The notes beneath the pieces are model-generated. The model made no database searches, was not told the DNA's origin, and saw only the letters and a list, made by a program, of their open reading frames with translations. Position numbers and translations under genes: made by a program. A stretch of 64,000 nt of DNA from Glycomyces artemisiae (GTDB lineage: Bacteria > Actinomycetota > Actinomycetes > Mycobacteriales > Micromonosporaceae), in the NCBI RefSeq assembly GCF_003002955.1, contig NZ_PVTJ01000003.1:62001-126000 (forward strand), given 5' to 3'. This document shows positions 40,598 to 48,480 of the stretch, one piece after another (within the stretch, counting starts at the first letter, position 1; each line of letters begins with the position of its first letter).

Positions 40598-42639
40598 CCG
40601 AAGCAGCCGAGATCGAGAAGGAAGACTACGGGGACATCGAGGAGGGCCAGTCGGGCTCGCAGTTCACCACTGCGCAGAACAGCCTGCTGGTCAAGCCCTC
40701 CTGCGAGACCGGCGACTGCACGTGCAAAGTGGAGGAGCCCGCCGAGGCGGCCTGGGTCAAGCTCATGTCGGCCGTGCCGCAGGCCTCCCAGATCAACAAC
40801 CTCCGCGCGGCCCGCGAGGGGACCATGATGCTCCCCGAGGGCCAGACGATCCAGAGCATGGTCAAGTCCATCCGGCCCCAGCCGGAGGCGGACTACGCGC
40901 TCGACACCATCCGCGACGCCTGGACCGACTTCTACGAGGACTTCCGGACCGTCGGCCCCAAGCTGGAGCAGGGCCTCGCCACCCTCGCCTCGGGTTGGAA
41001 GGGCGACGACTTCGACGCGTTCGAGGAGCAGGTCGAGACCGTCCTCAAGAACTGCAAGACCATCGGGAACGACATCGGCGGCGAGGACGGCGCCGACGGC
41101 GTCATCAAGGTCCTCGACACCAAGCAGTCGGAGATCTTCGAGCAGCAGGGCGGCACCGCGTGCGTGTACCCCGCGCCGAAGTTCTACATGGAGGGCACCA
41201 GCTGCGGCTCCCACCGCATCCACATCCGCCCCCCGTTCTTCCGCAACTGCGAGATCCGCGAGAACGACGAGACCAAGGCGGCCCTGGAGCTGGCCGGGTT
41301 CGACCCGCAGATCGTGGACGAGGTCAGCGAGGGCCGCCAGCAGACGTACGACATGTGGAACGAGTACGTCACCGCCAACCCCGACTACGAGGAGAACGGC
41401 CTCAAGGGCCAGGCGCTGGCCGAGTCCAAAGCGGACGAGTACTCCACGCAGCGGCTCGACACGCTCGGCACCCAGGGCTCCAGCCAGCTCGAAGAGGAGG
41501 CCGCGCGCGTCAACGAGGAGGTGACCGAGCGGCACAGCAACGTCGAGGCCCAGGTCACCGAGATCGCGCCCGACTCGAAGCCCGGTGAGCAGACCACCTT
41601 CAACGAGGGTCCGGACACCGACTTCCCCGGCTCCGACGGGCTCGACGACGGCGGCGGCCCGGGCGGGATGCCCGACGTCGACACCTCCGGCCTGGGCAGC
41701 CAGACCGGCCCGACCGACCTCACCAAGCTCAGCGACACCCCCGGCGGCAGCGGCCTCAACGGGAGCGGCCTGGACGCGAACGGCAACCCCATCAACGGGT
41801 CCGGGAACCCGCCCGGCGGCTACGGCGGCGGCAGCGACCTCCAGGGCCTGAACGACGAGAACCCGTTCGACTCCGGCCAGGACCCCGACGACCTCGGCAG
41901 CTACGGCAGCACCGGGACGCCTCCCGGCGGCATCAGCGGCGGCAGCGGCCTCGACGGCCTCGGAGGCAACGGGTCCTACTCCTCCCCCACGCCTCCGGAC
42001 CTCGACGACGTCTCCGGCGGCCTCGCCGGGGGCGGCGGCGGCCTCGGCTCCACTCCGGGGAGCATCGGCGGCAGCGGCGGCCTCACCGGCAGCGGTGGGG
42101 GCGGCGGCATCCCGGGCGGCTACGGCGGCGGGACCAGCCTGGTGCCCAGCAGCCTGCGCCCGCCCACGGGCGGCACCGGCCTGAAGCCCGGCTCGACCAC
42201 CGGCACCACCAAACCGGGCAAGATCCCCGGCTACACCTCGATCCGCAACGCGGGCCCCGGCGGCTCCAAGCCCGGCGGCACCGGTGGGCTCGGCGGGAAC
42301 AAGCCCGGCAGCCTCGGCGGCGGCTCGGGCCTCAAGGGCGGCGGCGGCCTCGGCGGCTCCTCCGGCGGCTCGGGCCTGCGCGGTGGCGGCGTCGGCGGCA
42401 CCGGTGCGGGCTCCGGCCTGCGCGGCGGCATGGGCGCCGGCGCCGCGGGCGCGGCCGGTGCGGCCGGCGGCAAGGGCATGGGAGCTTCGGGCGCGCACGG
42501 CGGCGGCATGGTCGGCGGCGGCGCCCCCGGCGGCCGTCCCGGCGACGACCAGGACCACGAGATGAAGTACTGGCTCGCCGAGGAAGAGGACACCTGGGGC
42601 GGCGGACCGGAGGACGAGGACGACGACCCCTTCGCGTAG
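40594..42639 (+). CDS. Large glycine-rich T7SS-associated protein
   Basis: 681 residues. The N-terminal 60 residues contain a CETGDCTC cluster. About residues 110-165 form a WXG-like helical hairpin with LATLASGWKGDDFDAFEEQV. A further cysteine-containing domain follows (GGTACVYP, SCGSHRIHIRPPFFRNC). Residues about 340-650 are low-complexity, rich in Gly, Ser, Pro and Asn (GGSGL, GGYGGG). The last 30 residues are acidic (MKYWLAEEEDTWGGG to EDEDDDPFA), an end seen on other actinobacterial T7SS-associated proteins. It is probably secreted or surface-exposed. It ends at a strong terminator. Confidence 0.75.
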   Translation: MTEAAEIEKEDYGDIEEGQSGSQFTTAQNSLLVKPSCETGDCTCKVEEPAEAAWVKLMSAVPQASQINNLRAAREGTMMLPEGQTIQSMVKSIRPQPEADYALDTIRDAWTDFYEDFRTVGPKLEQGLATLASGWKGDDFDAFEEQVETVLKNCKTIGNDIGGEDGADGVIKVLDTKQSEIFEQQGGTACVYPAPKFYMEGTSCGSHRIHIRPPFFRNCEIRENDETKAALELAGFDPQIVDEVSEGRQQTYDMWNEYVTANPDYEENGLKGQALAESKADEYSTQRLDTLGTQGSSQLEEEAARVNEEVTERHSNVEAQVTEIAPDSKPGEQTTFNEGPDTDFPGSDGLDDGGGPGGMPDVDTSGLGSQTGPTDLTKLSDTPGGSGLNGSGLDANGNPINGSGNPPGGYGGGSDLQGLNDENPFDSGQDPDDLGSYGSTGTPPGGISGGSGLDGLGGNGSYSSPTPPDLDDVSGGLAGGGGGLGSTPGSIGGSGGLTGSGGGGGIPGGYGGGTSLVPSSLRPPTGGTGLKPGSTTGTTKPGKIPGYTSIRNAGPGGSKPGGTGGLGGNKPGSLGGGSGLKGGGGLGGSSGGSGLRGGGVGGTGAGSGLRGGMGAGAAGAAGAAGGKGMGASGAHGGGMVGGGAPGGRPGDDQDHEMKYWLAEEEDTWGGGPEDEDDDPFA

Positions 42640-42657
42640 CGCCGCTTGATAAAGCAG

Positions 42658-42703
42658 ACCGGGCCCCGGAACCGCCACCGTGCAGGCGGCGCCGGGGCCC
42701 GGT
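42658..42703 (+). terminator. Hairpin terminator after the T7SS unit
   Basis: ACCGGGCCCCGG (42658-42669) and CCGGGGCCCGGT (42692-42703), a perfect 12-bp stem with a 22-nt loop, followed by CATTTCT. Confidence 0.75.
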
Positions 42704-42782
42704 CATTTCTGCCCATCGCTCCCATGGGGACGACGAGAGCGACGTATTGACAAGCGTAATTTCTCCGGATTAGAATCACGAA

Positions 42783-42804
42783 ATAGGTATAGCGCTAAAC
42801 CTAT
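42783..42804. promoter_or_regulatory. 22-bp imperfect palindrome upstream of GH87 gene
   Basis: ATAGGTATAGC then GCTAAACCTAT: the two 11-bp halves are inverted copies with one mismatch and an AGCGCT centre. It is 122 bp upstream of the GH87 start, in the only AT-rich part of the gap. The centre is that of LacI/CebR-type sites, but no regulator gene adjoins it. Confidence 0.6.
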
Positions 42805-42926
42805 CTCACCCAGCCGATTCATACCTCCAAACTCCCGAAGAGATCGACGCTTGTCGATCCATTGCGTGCTGCGCGGAATGCGCCCGCAGTGGACCGGGAG
42901 GCGCCTCCCCCGAACAAGGAGTCATC

Positions 42927-45900
42927 ATGAAACTCATGCGCCTCGCCATCGCGGCGGCGACTGCGGTCGTCGCCGCGGCGGCAGCGCTCGTCCCCGCCGC
43001 GGCCGTCCAGGCCGCAGGCGGCGACAACCTGGCGGCGGGAAGGACGATGACCGCCAGCAGCCAGACGCAGGGCTATGCGGCCGCCAACGCCGCCGACGGC
43101 AACCAGGGCACCTACTGGGAGAGCGCGAACGGCGCCTTCCCGCAGTGGATCCAGGTGGACCTCGGGTCGGCCGCCGACGTGAGCGAGGTGGTCCTCGAAC
43201 TGCCCGCGCTCCCGGCCTGGCAGACCCGGACCCAGACCATCGAGGTGCGCGGCAGCGCCGACGGGTCGAGCTTCACCACCCTGGCCGCGGCGCAGGGCTA
43301 CACGTTCAACCCGAACAGCGGCAACTCCGTCAGTATCGACCTCGACGCCGCCGACGTGCGCTACGTGCGGCTCGTGGTCACCGCCAACACCGGCTGGCCC
43401 GCCGCGCAGATCAGCGAGTTCGAGGTCTACGGCGAGTCCGGCGCGCCCTCGCAGACCGGCGAGCTGGCCGTGCACAAGCCGATCACCGCGTCCTCCACAG
43501 TGCACACGTTCGCGGCGGCGAACGCCAACGACGGCGACGTGACCACGTACTGGGAGGGCGCGAACGGGGCCTACCCGAGCACCCTCACGGTTTCGTTGGG
43601 GCTCAACGCCGAGCTCGACCGGATCGTGGTGAAGCTCAACCCCGATCCGGTCTGGGGCGCGCGGACGCAGACGTTCTCGGTGCTCGCACGCGACGCCGCG
43701 GGCGGGGACTTCGCGCAGATCAAGGCGTCGGCGCAGTACGCGTTCGACCCGGCCTCGGGCAACACCGTCTCCATCCCCGTCTCGGGCACGTACGGCGAGA
43801 TCCGGTTGCAGTTCACCGGGAACACGGGCGCCCCGAACGGGCAGGTCGCCGAGTTCCAGGTGTTCGGCGAGGCCGCGCCCGCCGCGGACCTGGCCGTCAC
43901 CGGCATGTCGTGGAGCCCGGCCGCGCCGAGCGAGACCGACGCGGTGACCCTCTCGGCCCGCGTGGAGAACACCGGCGAGGTGTCCTCCCCCGCGACCGCC
44001 GTGGACCTCACGGTGGACGGCGAGATCATCGGCAGCGCAGCGGTACCGGGACTCGCGGCCGGCGCGGCGGCGACGGTGAGCGTGCCGATCGGCTCGCTGA
44101 CGGCGGGCGACCACGAGGTGGGCGCCGCCGTGGACCCGAACGGAACCGTGGTCGAGAGCGACGAAGAGGACAACGAGTACACGCACCCGGACCCGCTGGC
44201 GGTCAGCGCCATCGCCACCTCGGACCTCGTGCCCTCGGCGGTCACGTGGTCGCCGAGCAGCCCGTCCGCGGGCGACACCGTCGACTTCTCGGTGACGATC
44301 GGCAACCAGGGCAGCCTGGCGTCGGCGAGCGGCGCGCACGGCGTCACGCTCAAGCTCGTCAACAGCGACACCGGCGCGGTCGTGCGGACCTTCACCGGCT
44401 CGTACAGCGGCGTCATCGCGGCAGGCGGCGACTCCGGGGCGATCGACCTGGGCTCGTGGACCGCGGCCGACGGCCAGTACGCCGTGGAGGTCGCGGTGGC
44501 CGTCGACGGCAACGAGCATGAAGTGAAGCAGGGCAACAACACCGCGAGCCGGACCCTGTCGGTCGGGCGCGGCGCCGACATGCCGTACACGCTGGACGAA
44601 GCGGAGCACGCGACGCCCGGCGGCGGCGCGCAGATCCTCGCCCCCAACCGGAAGATCGGCGACCTCGCGGGCGAGGCCAGCGGGCGCCAGGCCGTGGTCC
44701 TCGACGGGACCGGGGAGTACGTCCAGTTCACGACCACCGCGGACACGAACACGCTGGTGACCCGCTTCGCGATCCCCGACGCCGCGGGCGGCGGGGGCAT
44801 CACCGCGACGCTGAGCCTGTACGTCAACGGCCAGTACCTGCAACCGGTCACGCTCACCTCGAAGTACGCGTGGCTGTACGGGGCCGAGGCGAGCCCGAAC
44901 AACTCGCCGAGCTCCGGTCCGGCCAGGCACATCTACGACGAGGCGAACGTGCTGCTCGACGACGTGATCCCCGCGGGGAGCACGATCCGGCTCCAGAAGG
45001 ACGCGGCGAACACCGCGGCCTACTACGCGATCGACTTCATCAGCCTCGAAGAGGTCGCGCCGATCGCGAACCCGGACCCGGCGCGGTACGTCGAGCCCAG
45101 CGGGTTCACGCACCAGGCCGTGCAGAACGCGCTCGACCAGGTCCGCATGGACACCACCGGGAACCTCGACGGCGTGTACCTGCCCGCGGGCGACTACTCG
45201 ACGGCGCAGAAGTTCCAGGTGTACGGCAAGGCGGTCGAGGTCATCGGCGCCGGGCCCTGGTACACCAGGTTCTACGCGCCGACGAATCAGGAGAACACCG
45301 ACGTGGGCTTCCGCGCCGAGGCCACCGCGAACGGCTCGACGTTCTCCGGGTTCGCCTACTTCGGGAACTACACCAGCCGCATCGACGGGCCCGGGAAGGT
45401 CTTCGACTGGCAGAACGTGTCGGACATGACGATCGACAACACGTGGACCGAGCACCAGGTGTGCATGTTCTGGGGCTCCAACATGGACGGTATTCGGATC
45501 ACGGATTCGAGGACGCGCAACCTGTTCGCCGACGCGATCAACATGACGAACGGGAGCACCGACAACCTGGTGCAGAACGTCGAGTCGCGGGCCTCGGGCG
45601 ACGACAGCTTCGCGCTGTTCGCCGCCACCGACTCCGGCGGCGGGCTCCAGAGCGGGAACGTCTACGAGAACCTGACCTCGATCCTGACGTGGCGGGCCGC
45701 GGGCCTGGCGGTCTACGGCGGGACCGGGAACACGTTCCGCGACATCCACATCGCCGACACGCTCGTGTACTCGGGGATCACGATCAGCTCGCTGGACTTC
45801 GGGTACCCGATGGACGGCTTCGGGTCGAGCCCGACCACGGACTTCGACAACATCTCGGTCGTCCGCGCGGGCGGGCACTTCTGGGGGCAGCAGACGTTCC

Positions 45901-46250
45901 CGGGGATCTGGCTGTTCTCGGCGTCCAAGGTGTTCCAGGGGATCAGGGTGAGCGATGTGGACATCGTGGACCCGACGTACGCGGGGATCATGTTCCAGAC
46001 CAAGTACACCGGCAGCCAGCCTGAGTTCCCGGTCGCGGACACGGTCTTCACCGACATCACGATCACCGGGGCGCAGCTCAGCGGCGACGAGTTCCAGTCC
46101 AAGTCCGGCATCGGCATCTGGGTCAACGAGATGCCCGAGGCGGGTCAGGGCCCGGCGGTCGGCGAGGCGGTCTTCAACGGCCTCGAACTGAGCGGGAACC
46201 ACGAGGACATCAGGAACAACACGACGACGTTCGAGCTGATCATCAACTAG
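42927..46250 (+). CDS. Secreted multidomain GH87-like alpha-1,3-glucanase (mycodextranase type)
   Basis: 1107 residues. Signal peptide (MKLMRLAIAAATAVV to VQA), ATG after AAGGAG. Domains in order are two discoidin/F5-8C-type carbohydrate modules (about 32-172 and 178-312), two CARDB domains (about 318-415 and 430-545), a CBM-like beta-sandwich (about 548-690), and a right-handed beta-helix (about 714-1107). The helix carries GH87-type wording: WTEHQVCMFWGSNMDGI, NLFADAIN (Asp869) and SGDDSFALF (Asp892, Asp893), the acidic set expected of the active site. It would cut alpha-1,3-glucans of fungal walls or bacterial mutan. It ends at a terminator shared with GH42. Confidence 0.72.
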   Translation: MKLMRLAIAAATAVVAAAAALVPAAAVQAAGGDNLAAGRTMTASSQTQGYAAANAADGNQGTYWESANGAFPQWIQVDLGSAADVSEVVLELPALPAWQTRTQTIEVRGSADGSSFTTLAAAQGYTFNPNSGNSVSIDLDAADVRYVRLVVTANTGWPAAQISEFEVYGESGAPSQTGELAVHKPITASSTVHTFAAANANDGDVTTYWEGANGAYPSTLTVSLGLNAELDRIVVKLNPDPVWGARTQTFSVLARDAAGGDFAQIKASAQYAFDPASGNTVSIPVSGTYGEIRLQFTGNTGAPNGQVAEFQVFGEAAPAADLAVTGMSWSPAAPSETDAVTLSARVENTGEVSSPATAVDLTVDGEIIGSAAVPGLAAGAAATVSVPIGSLTAGDHEVGAAVDPNGTVVESDEEDNEYTHPDPLAVSAIATSDLVPSAVTWSPSSPSAGDTVDFSVTIGNQGSLASASGAHGVTLKLVNSDTGAVVRTFTGSYSGVIAAGGDSGAIDLGSWTAADGQYAVEVAVAVDGNEHEVKQGNNTASRTLSVGRGADMPYTLDEAEHATPGGGAQILAPNRKIGDLAGEASGRQAVVLDGTGEYVQFTTTADTNTLVTRFAIPDAAGGGGITATLSLYVNGQYLQPVTLTSKYAWLYGAEASPNNSPSSGPARHIYDEANVLLDDVIPAGSTIRLQKDAANTAAYYAIDFISLEEVAPIANPDPARYVEPSGFTHQAVQNALDQVRMDTTGNLDGVYLPAGDYSTAQKFQVYGKAVEVIGAGPWYTRFYAPTNQENTDVGFRAEATANGSTFSGFAYFGNYTSRIDGPGKVFDWQNVSDMTIDNTWTEHQVCMFWGSNMDGIRITDSRTRNLFADAINMTNGSTDNLVQNVESRASGDDSFALFAATDSGGGLQSGNVYENLTSILTWRAAGLAVYGGTGNTFRDIHIADTLVYSGITISSLDFGYPMDGFGSSPTTDFDNISVVRAGGHFWGQQTFPGIWLFSASKVFQGIRVSDVDIVDPTYAGIMFQTKYTGSQPEFPVADTVFTDITITGAQLSGDEFQSKSGIGIWVNEMPEAGQGPAVGEAVFNGLELSGNHEDIRNNTTTFELIIN

Positions 46251-46260
46251 CGGAAGGGAG

Positions 46261-46294
46261 AAGGGCCCCGCCGAGTCGCCTCGGCGGGGCCCTT
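46261..46294. terminator. Strong bidirectional terminator
   Basis: AAGGGCCCCGCCGAG - TCGC - CTCGGCGGGGCCCTT, a 15-bp perfect stem with a 4-nt loop, between the convergent GH87 and GH42 genes. A/T at the stem ends gives A-stem-T in both directions. Confidence 0.88.
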
Positions 46295-46304
46295 CGCGCG
46301 GTGC

Positions 46305-48341
46305 TTACGCGCGCGGGCGCTCGATCACCTCGGTGCCGAACGCGGCGAGTTCGACGGTCTCGCCGCCGGCCTCGAATGCGACGGCCTCCGGGGTGAAGTT
46401 GAGGACGAACACGTAATCGGTGGTCCCGTCGGTGCGGACCTGGGCGGTGACGCCCGCCGGGAGGTCCGCGTCGAGGGCGCGCTCCACACCGGACTCGGCC
46501 ACGATGTGCGCGTAGAAGTCCGCGAGGAAGTCGTCCCCGGTGCGGGCGGCGATGAAGTACGCCTTGCCCTCGCCGCGGCGGTTCACCGTCAGGGCCGGGC
46601 GGCCCGCGTAGAAGTCGGCGCCGTACGCGCCCAAGGGCTCGGCGGTCTCGGCGTGGATCAGCTCGCAGAGCTCGACGGCCTCATAGGACCGGCCGTCCCA
46701 CTCGATCGCGTTGCGGTCCTCGGGGTAGAGGGCGTCGATCTCCTCGGCCCAGATCCCGAGGGTCTCGCGGAGCGGGCCGGGGAAGCCGCCGAGGAAGGTG
46801 CGGTCGTGCTCGTCCACGTAGCCGGTCGCATACGTGGCGACGAAGGTGCCCCCGCGCTGCACGAACGCCTCGATCGCCTCGGGCACCCCGGGACGCAGCA
46901 TGTACAGCATCGGCGCCACGAGGACCTTGTAGCGGTCCAGGTAGCCCGGGGCGGCGATGAGCGAGGAGTCGATGACGTCGGTGGGGACGCCCTGCTGCCA
47001 GAACGCGCGGTAGTGGTCGATCACGGTGCGCTCGTAGGCGGTCCGCTGCTGGAGCATGCCCTTCTGGTCGTCCAGGGCCCAGCGCAGGTGCCAGTCGTAG
47101 ACCACCGCGACGTCGGCGGGCGTGTCGGTGCCGACGACGCCGTCGAGCTCCGCGAGGCGGGCGCCGACCTCGGCCACGTCCTTGAAGACGCGGGTCTTCT
47201 CGGTGCCCTCGTGGTCGACGACGGCGCCGTGGAACTTCTCGGAGCCGCCGCGGCCCTTGCGGAACTGGAAGTACTGCACGGTGTCCGAGCCGTGCGCGAC
47301 GGCCTGGAGCGACTGGAGCAGGTGCACGCCGGGGCGGTGGAGCTTGGCGACGGGCCGCCAGTTCGTGGCCGACGGCGAGGACTCCATGAGCATGAACGGT
47401 TTGCCCTTGAGGCCGCGCGTCAGGTCGTGGAGGAAGGAGGCGCGGGCGCCCTTGGCGGCGTCCTTGTCCGTGCCGGTCCACTCGGGGTAGGAGTCCCAGG
47501 AGACGACGTCGAGGACCTGCGCGAGGCGGTAGTAGTCGATGCCCGGGTAGGTGCCCATGAGGTTCGTCGTGCGCGGCACGTCGGGGGTGATCGCCTTGAG
47601 CGGGGCGGTCTCGTGGAGGTAGAAGTCCACGTACTGCTCGGTGGTGAACCGCATCCACTCCAGGTTGAGGCCGTGGATGTCCTGCTCGCCGCGCCCGTGC
47701 TCGGAGGGCGACTCGATGAGCGACCAGTCGGTGTAGGTCTTGGCCCAGAAGCCGGTCCACCACGCCTCGTTCAGCTCGTCGAGCGAGCCGAAGCGGCCCT
47801 GGAGGTAGGTGCGGAAGCGCTCTTGGCACAGGTCGCAGTGGCATTCGCCGCCGTACTCGTTGGAGAGGTGCCACACGCCGAGGGCCGGGTGGTCCTTGTA
47901 GCGCTCCGCGAGCGCGGTGTTGATCGCGGTGGTCTTCTCGCGGTAGACCGGCGAGGTGAGGCAGTGGTTGTGGCGGCCGCCGTGAAGGTTCTTGGTGCGG
48001 TCCCTGTTGACGCGCAGGACCTCGGGGTACTTGCGGCTCATCCACCCGGGGCGGGCGCCGGTGGGGGTGGCGAGGACGGCGGTGATCTCGTTCTCGGCCA
48101 TGAGGTCGAGGATCTCGTCGAGCCAGCCGAACTCGTAGCGGCCCTCTTCGGGTTCGAGCGCGGCCCAGGAGAAGATGCCGACGGAGAGGGTGTTGATCCC
48201 GGCGAGGCGGGCCAGCCGCATGTCCTCCTTCCAGGTGGTTTCCTTGGTGGGGAGCCACTGGTCGGGGTTGTAGTCGCCGCCGTGCAGGAGGTGGGGGACG
48301 CGTCCGACGATTGGCGCGTGGCGAACGATCGGTCGATTCAC
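46305..48341 (-). CDS. Beta-galactosidase, glycoside hydrolase family 42
   Basis: 678 residues, no signal peptide. Domain A is a (beta/alpha)8 barrel from HGGDYNPDQWL onward, with acid/base Glu in WHLSNEYGG and nucleophile Glu in FMLMESSPSATNW. A zinc-type cysteine cluster typical of many GH42 enzymes is present (NHCLTS, then ECHCDLC). A trimerisation domain and a C-terminal beta domain (YVFVLNFTPEAV) complete the family layout. It cleaves beta-galactosides or arabinogalactan-derived oligosaccharides in the cytoplasm. It has its own upstream region with a GTACAA repeat, while a terminator separates it from the GH2 operon. Confidence 0.92.
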   Translation of the reverse strand: MNRPIVRHAPIVGRVPHLLHGGDYNPDQWLPTKETTWKEDMRLARLAGINTLSVGIFSWAALEPEEGRYEFGWLDEILDLMAENEITAVLATPTGARPGWMSRKYPEVLRVNRDRTKNLHGGRHNHCLTSPVYREKTTAINTALAERYKDHPALGVWHLSNEYGGECHCDLCQERFRTYLQGRFGSLDELNEAWWTGFWAKTYTDWSLIESPSEHGRGEQDIHGLNLEWMRFTTEQYVDFYLHETAPLKAITPDVPRTTNLMGTYPGIDYYRLAQVLDVVSWDSYPEWTGTDKDAAKGARASFLHDLTRGLKGKPFMLMESSPSATNWRPVAKLHRPGVHLLQSLQAVAHGSDTVQYFQFRKGRGGSEKFHGAVVDHEGTEKTRVFKDVAEVGARLAELDGVVGTDTPADVAVVYDWHLRWALDDQKGMLQQRTAYERTVIDHYRAFWQQGVPTDVIDSSLIAAPGYLDRYKVLVAPMLYMLRPGVPEAIEAFVQRGGTFVATYATGYVDEHDRTFLGGFPGPLRETLGIWAEEIDALYPEDRNAIEWDGRSYEAVELCELIHAETAEPLGAYGADFYAGRPALTVNRRGEGKAYFIAARTGDDFLADFYAHIVAESGVERALDADLPAGVTAQVRTDGTTDYVFVLNFTPEAVAFEAGGETVELAAFGTEVIERPRA

Positions 48342-48376
48342 GGGTGGGTGCTCCTTGAGCCTGGTCTGCTTTACCG

Positions 48377-48396
48377 GTACAACCTTGCCTGTACAA
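48377..48396. promoter_or_regulatory. GTACAA direct repeat upstream of GH42
   Basis: GTACAA at 48377-48382 and again at 48391-48396, 14 bp apart, 36-55 bp upstream of the GH42 start (read as TTGTAC on the coding strand). The distal copy could also serve as a -35. It may bind a GntR/AraR- or LacI-type regulator. Confidence 0.4.
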
Positions 48397-48440
48397 GCTA
48401 GGTCGCCCGGGGCCGGGTGTCAACGCAATCCCAGGGTCCG

Positions 48441-48476
48441 GACCGGGCCGACGCCTGCCGCGGCGTCGGCCCGGTC
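48441..48476 (-). terminator. Terminator of the GH2-ABC operon
   Basis: GACCGGGCCGACGCC (48441-48455), 6-nt loop, GGCGTCGGCCCGGTC (48462-48476): perfect 15-bp stem beginning 4 bp after the GH2 stop codon in the direction of transcription. Confidence 0.85.
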
Positions 48477-48480
48477 GGGG

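Noticed and set aside
24560-42639. A complete type VII secretion system
   Set aside because: Only substrate-, chaperone- and effector-type genes are present. No FtsK/SpoIIIE ATPase, EccB/D/E or mycosin gene lies in the window.
42819-46202. Minus-strand open frame of about 1127 codons
   Set aside because: It lies fully antisense to the GH87 gene, which has a signal peptide, domains and terminator. The antisense translation is Arg/Val/Gly-rich without motifs.
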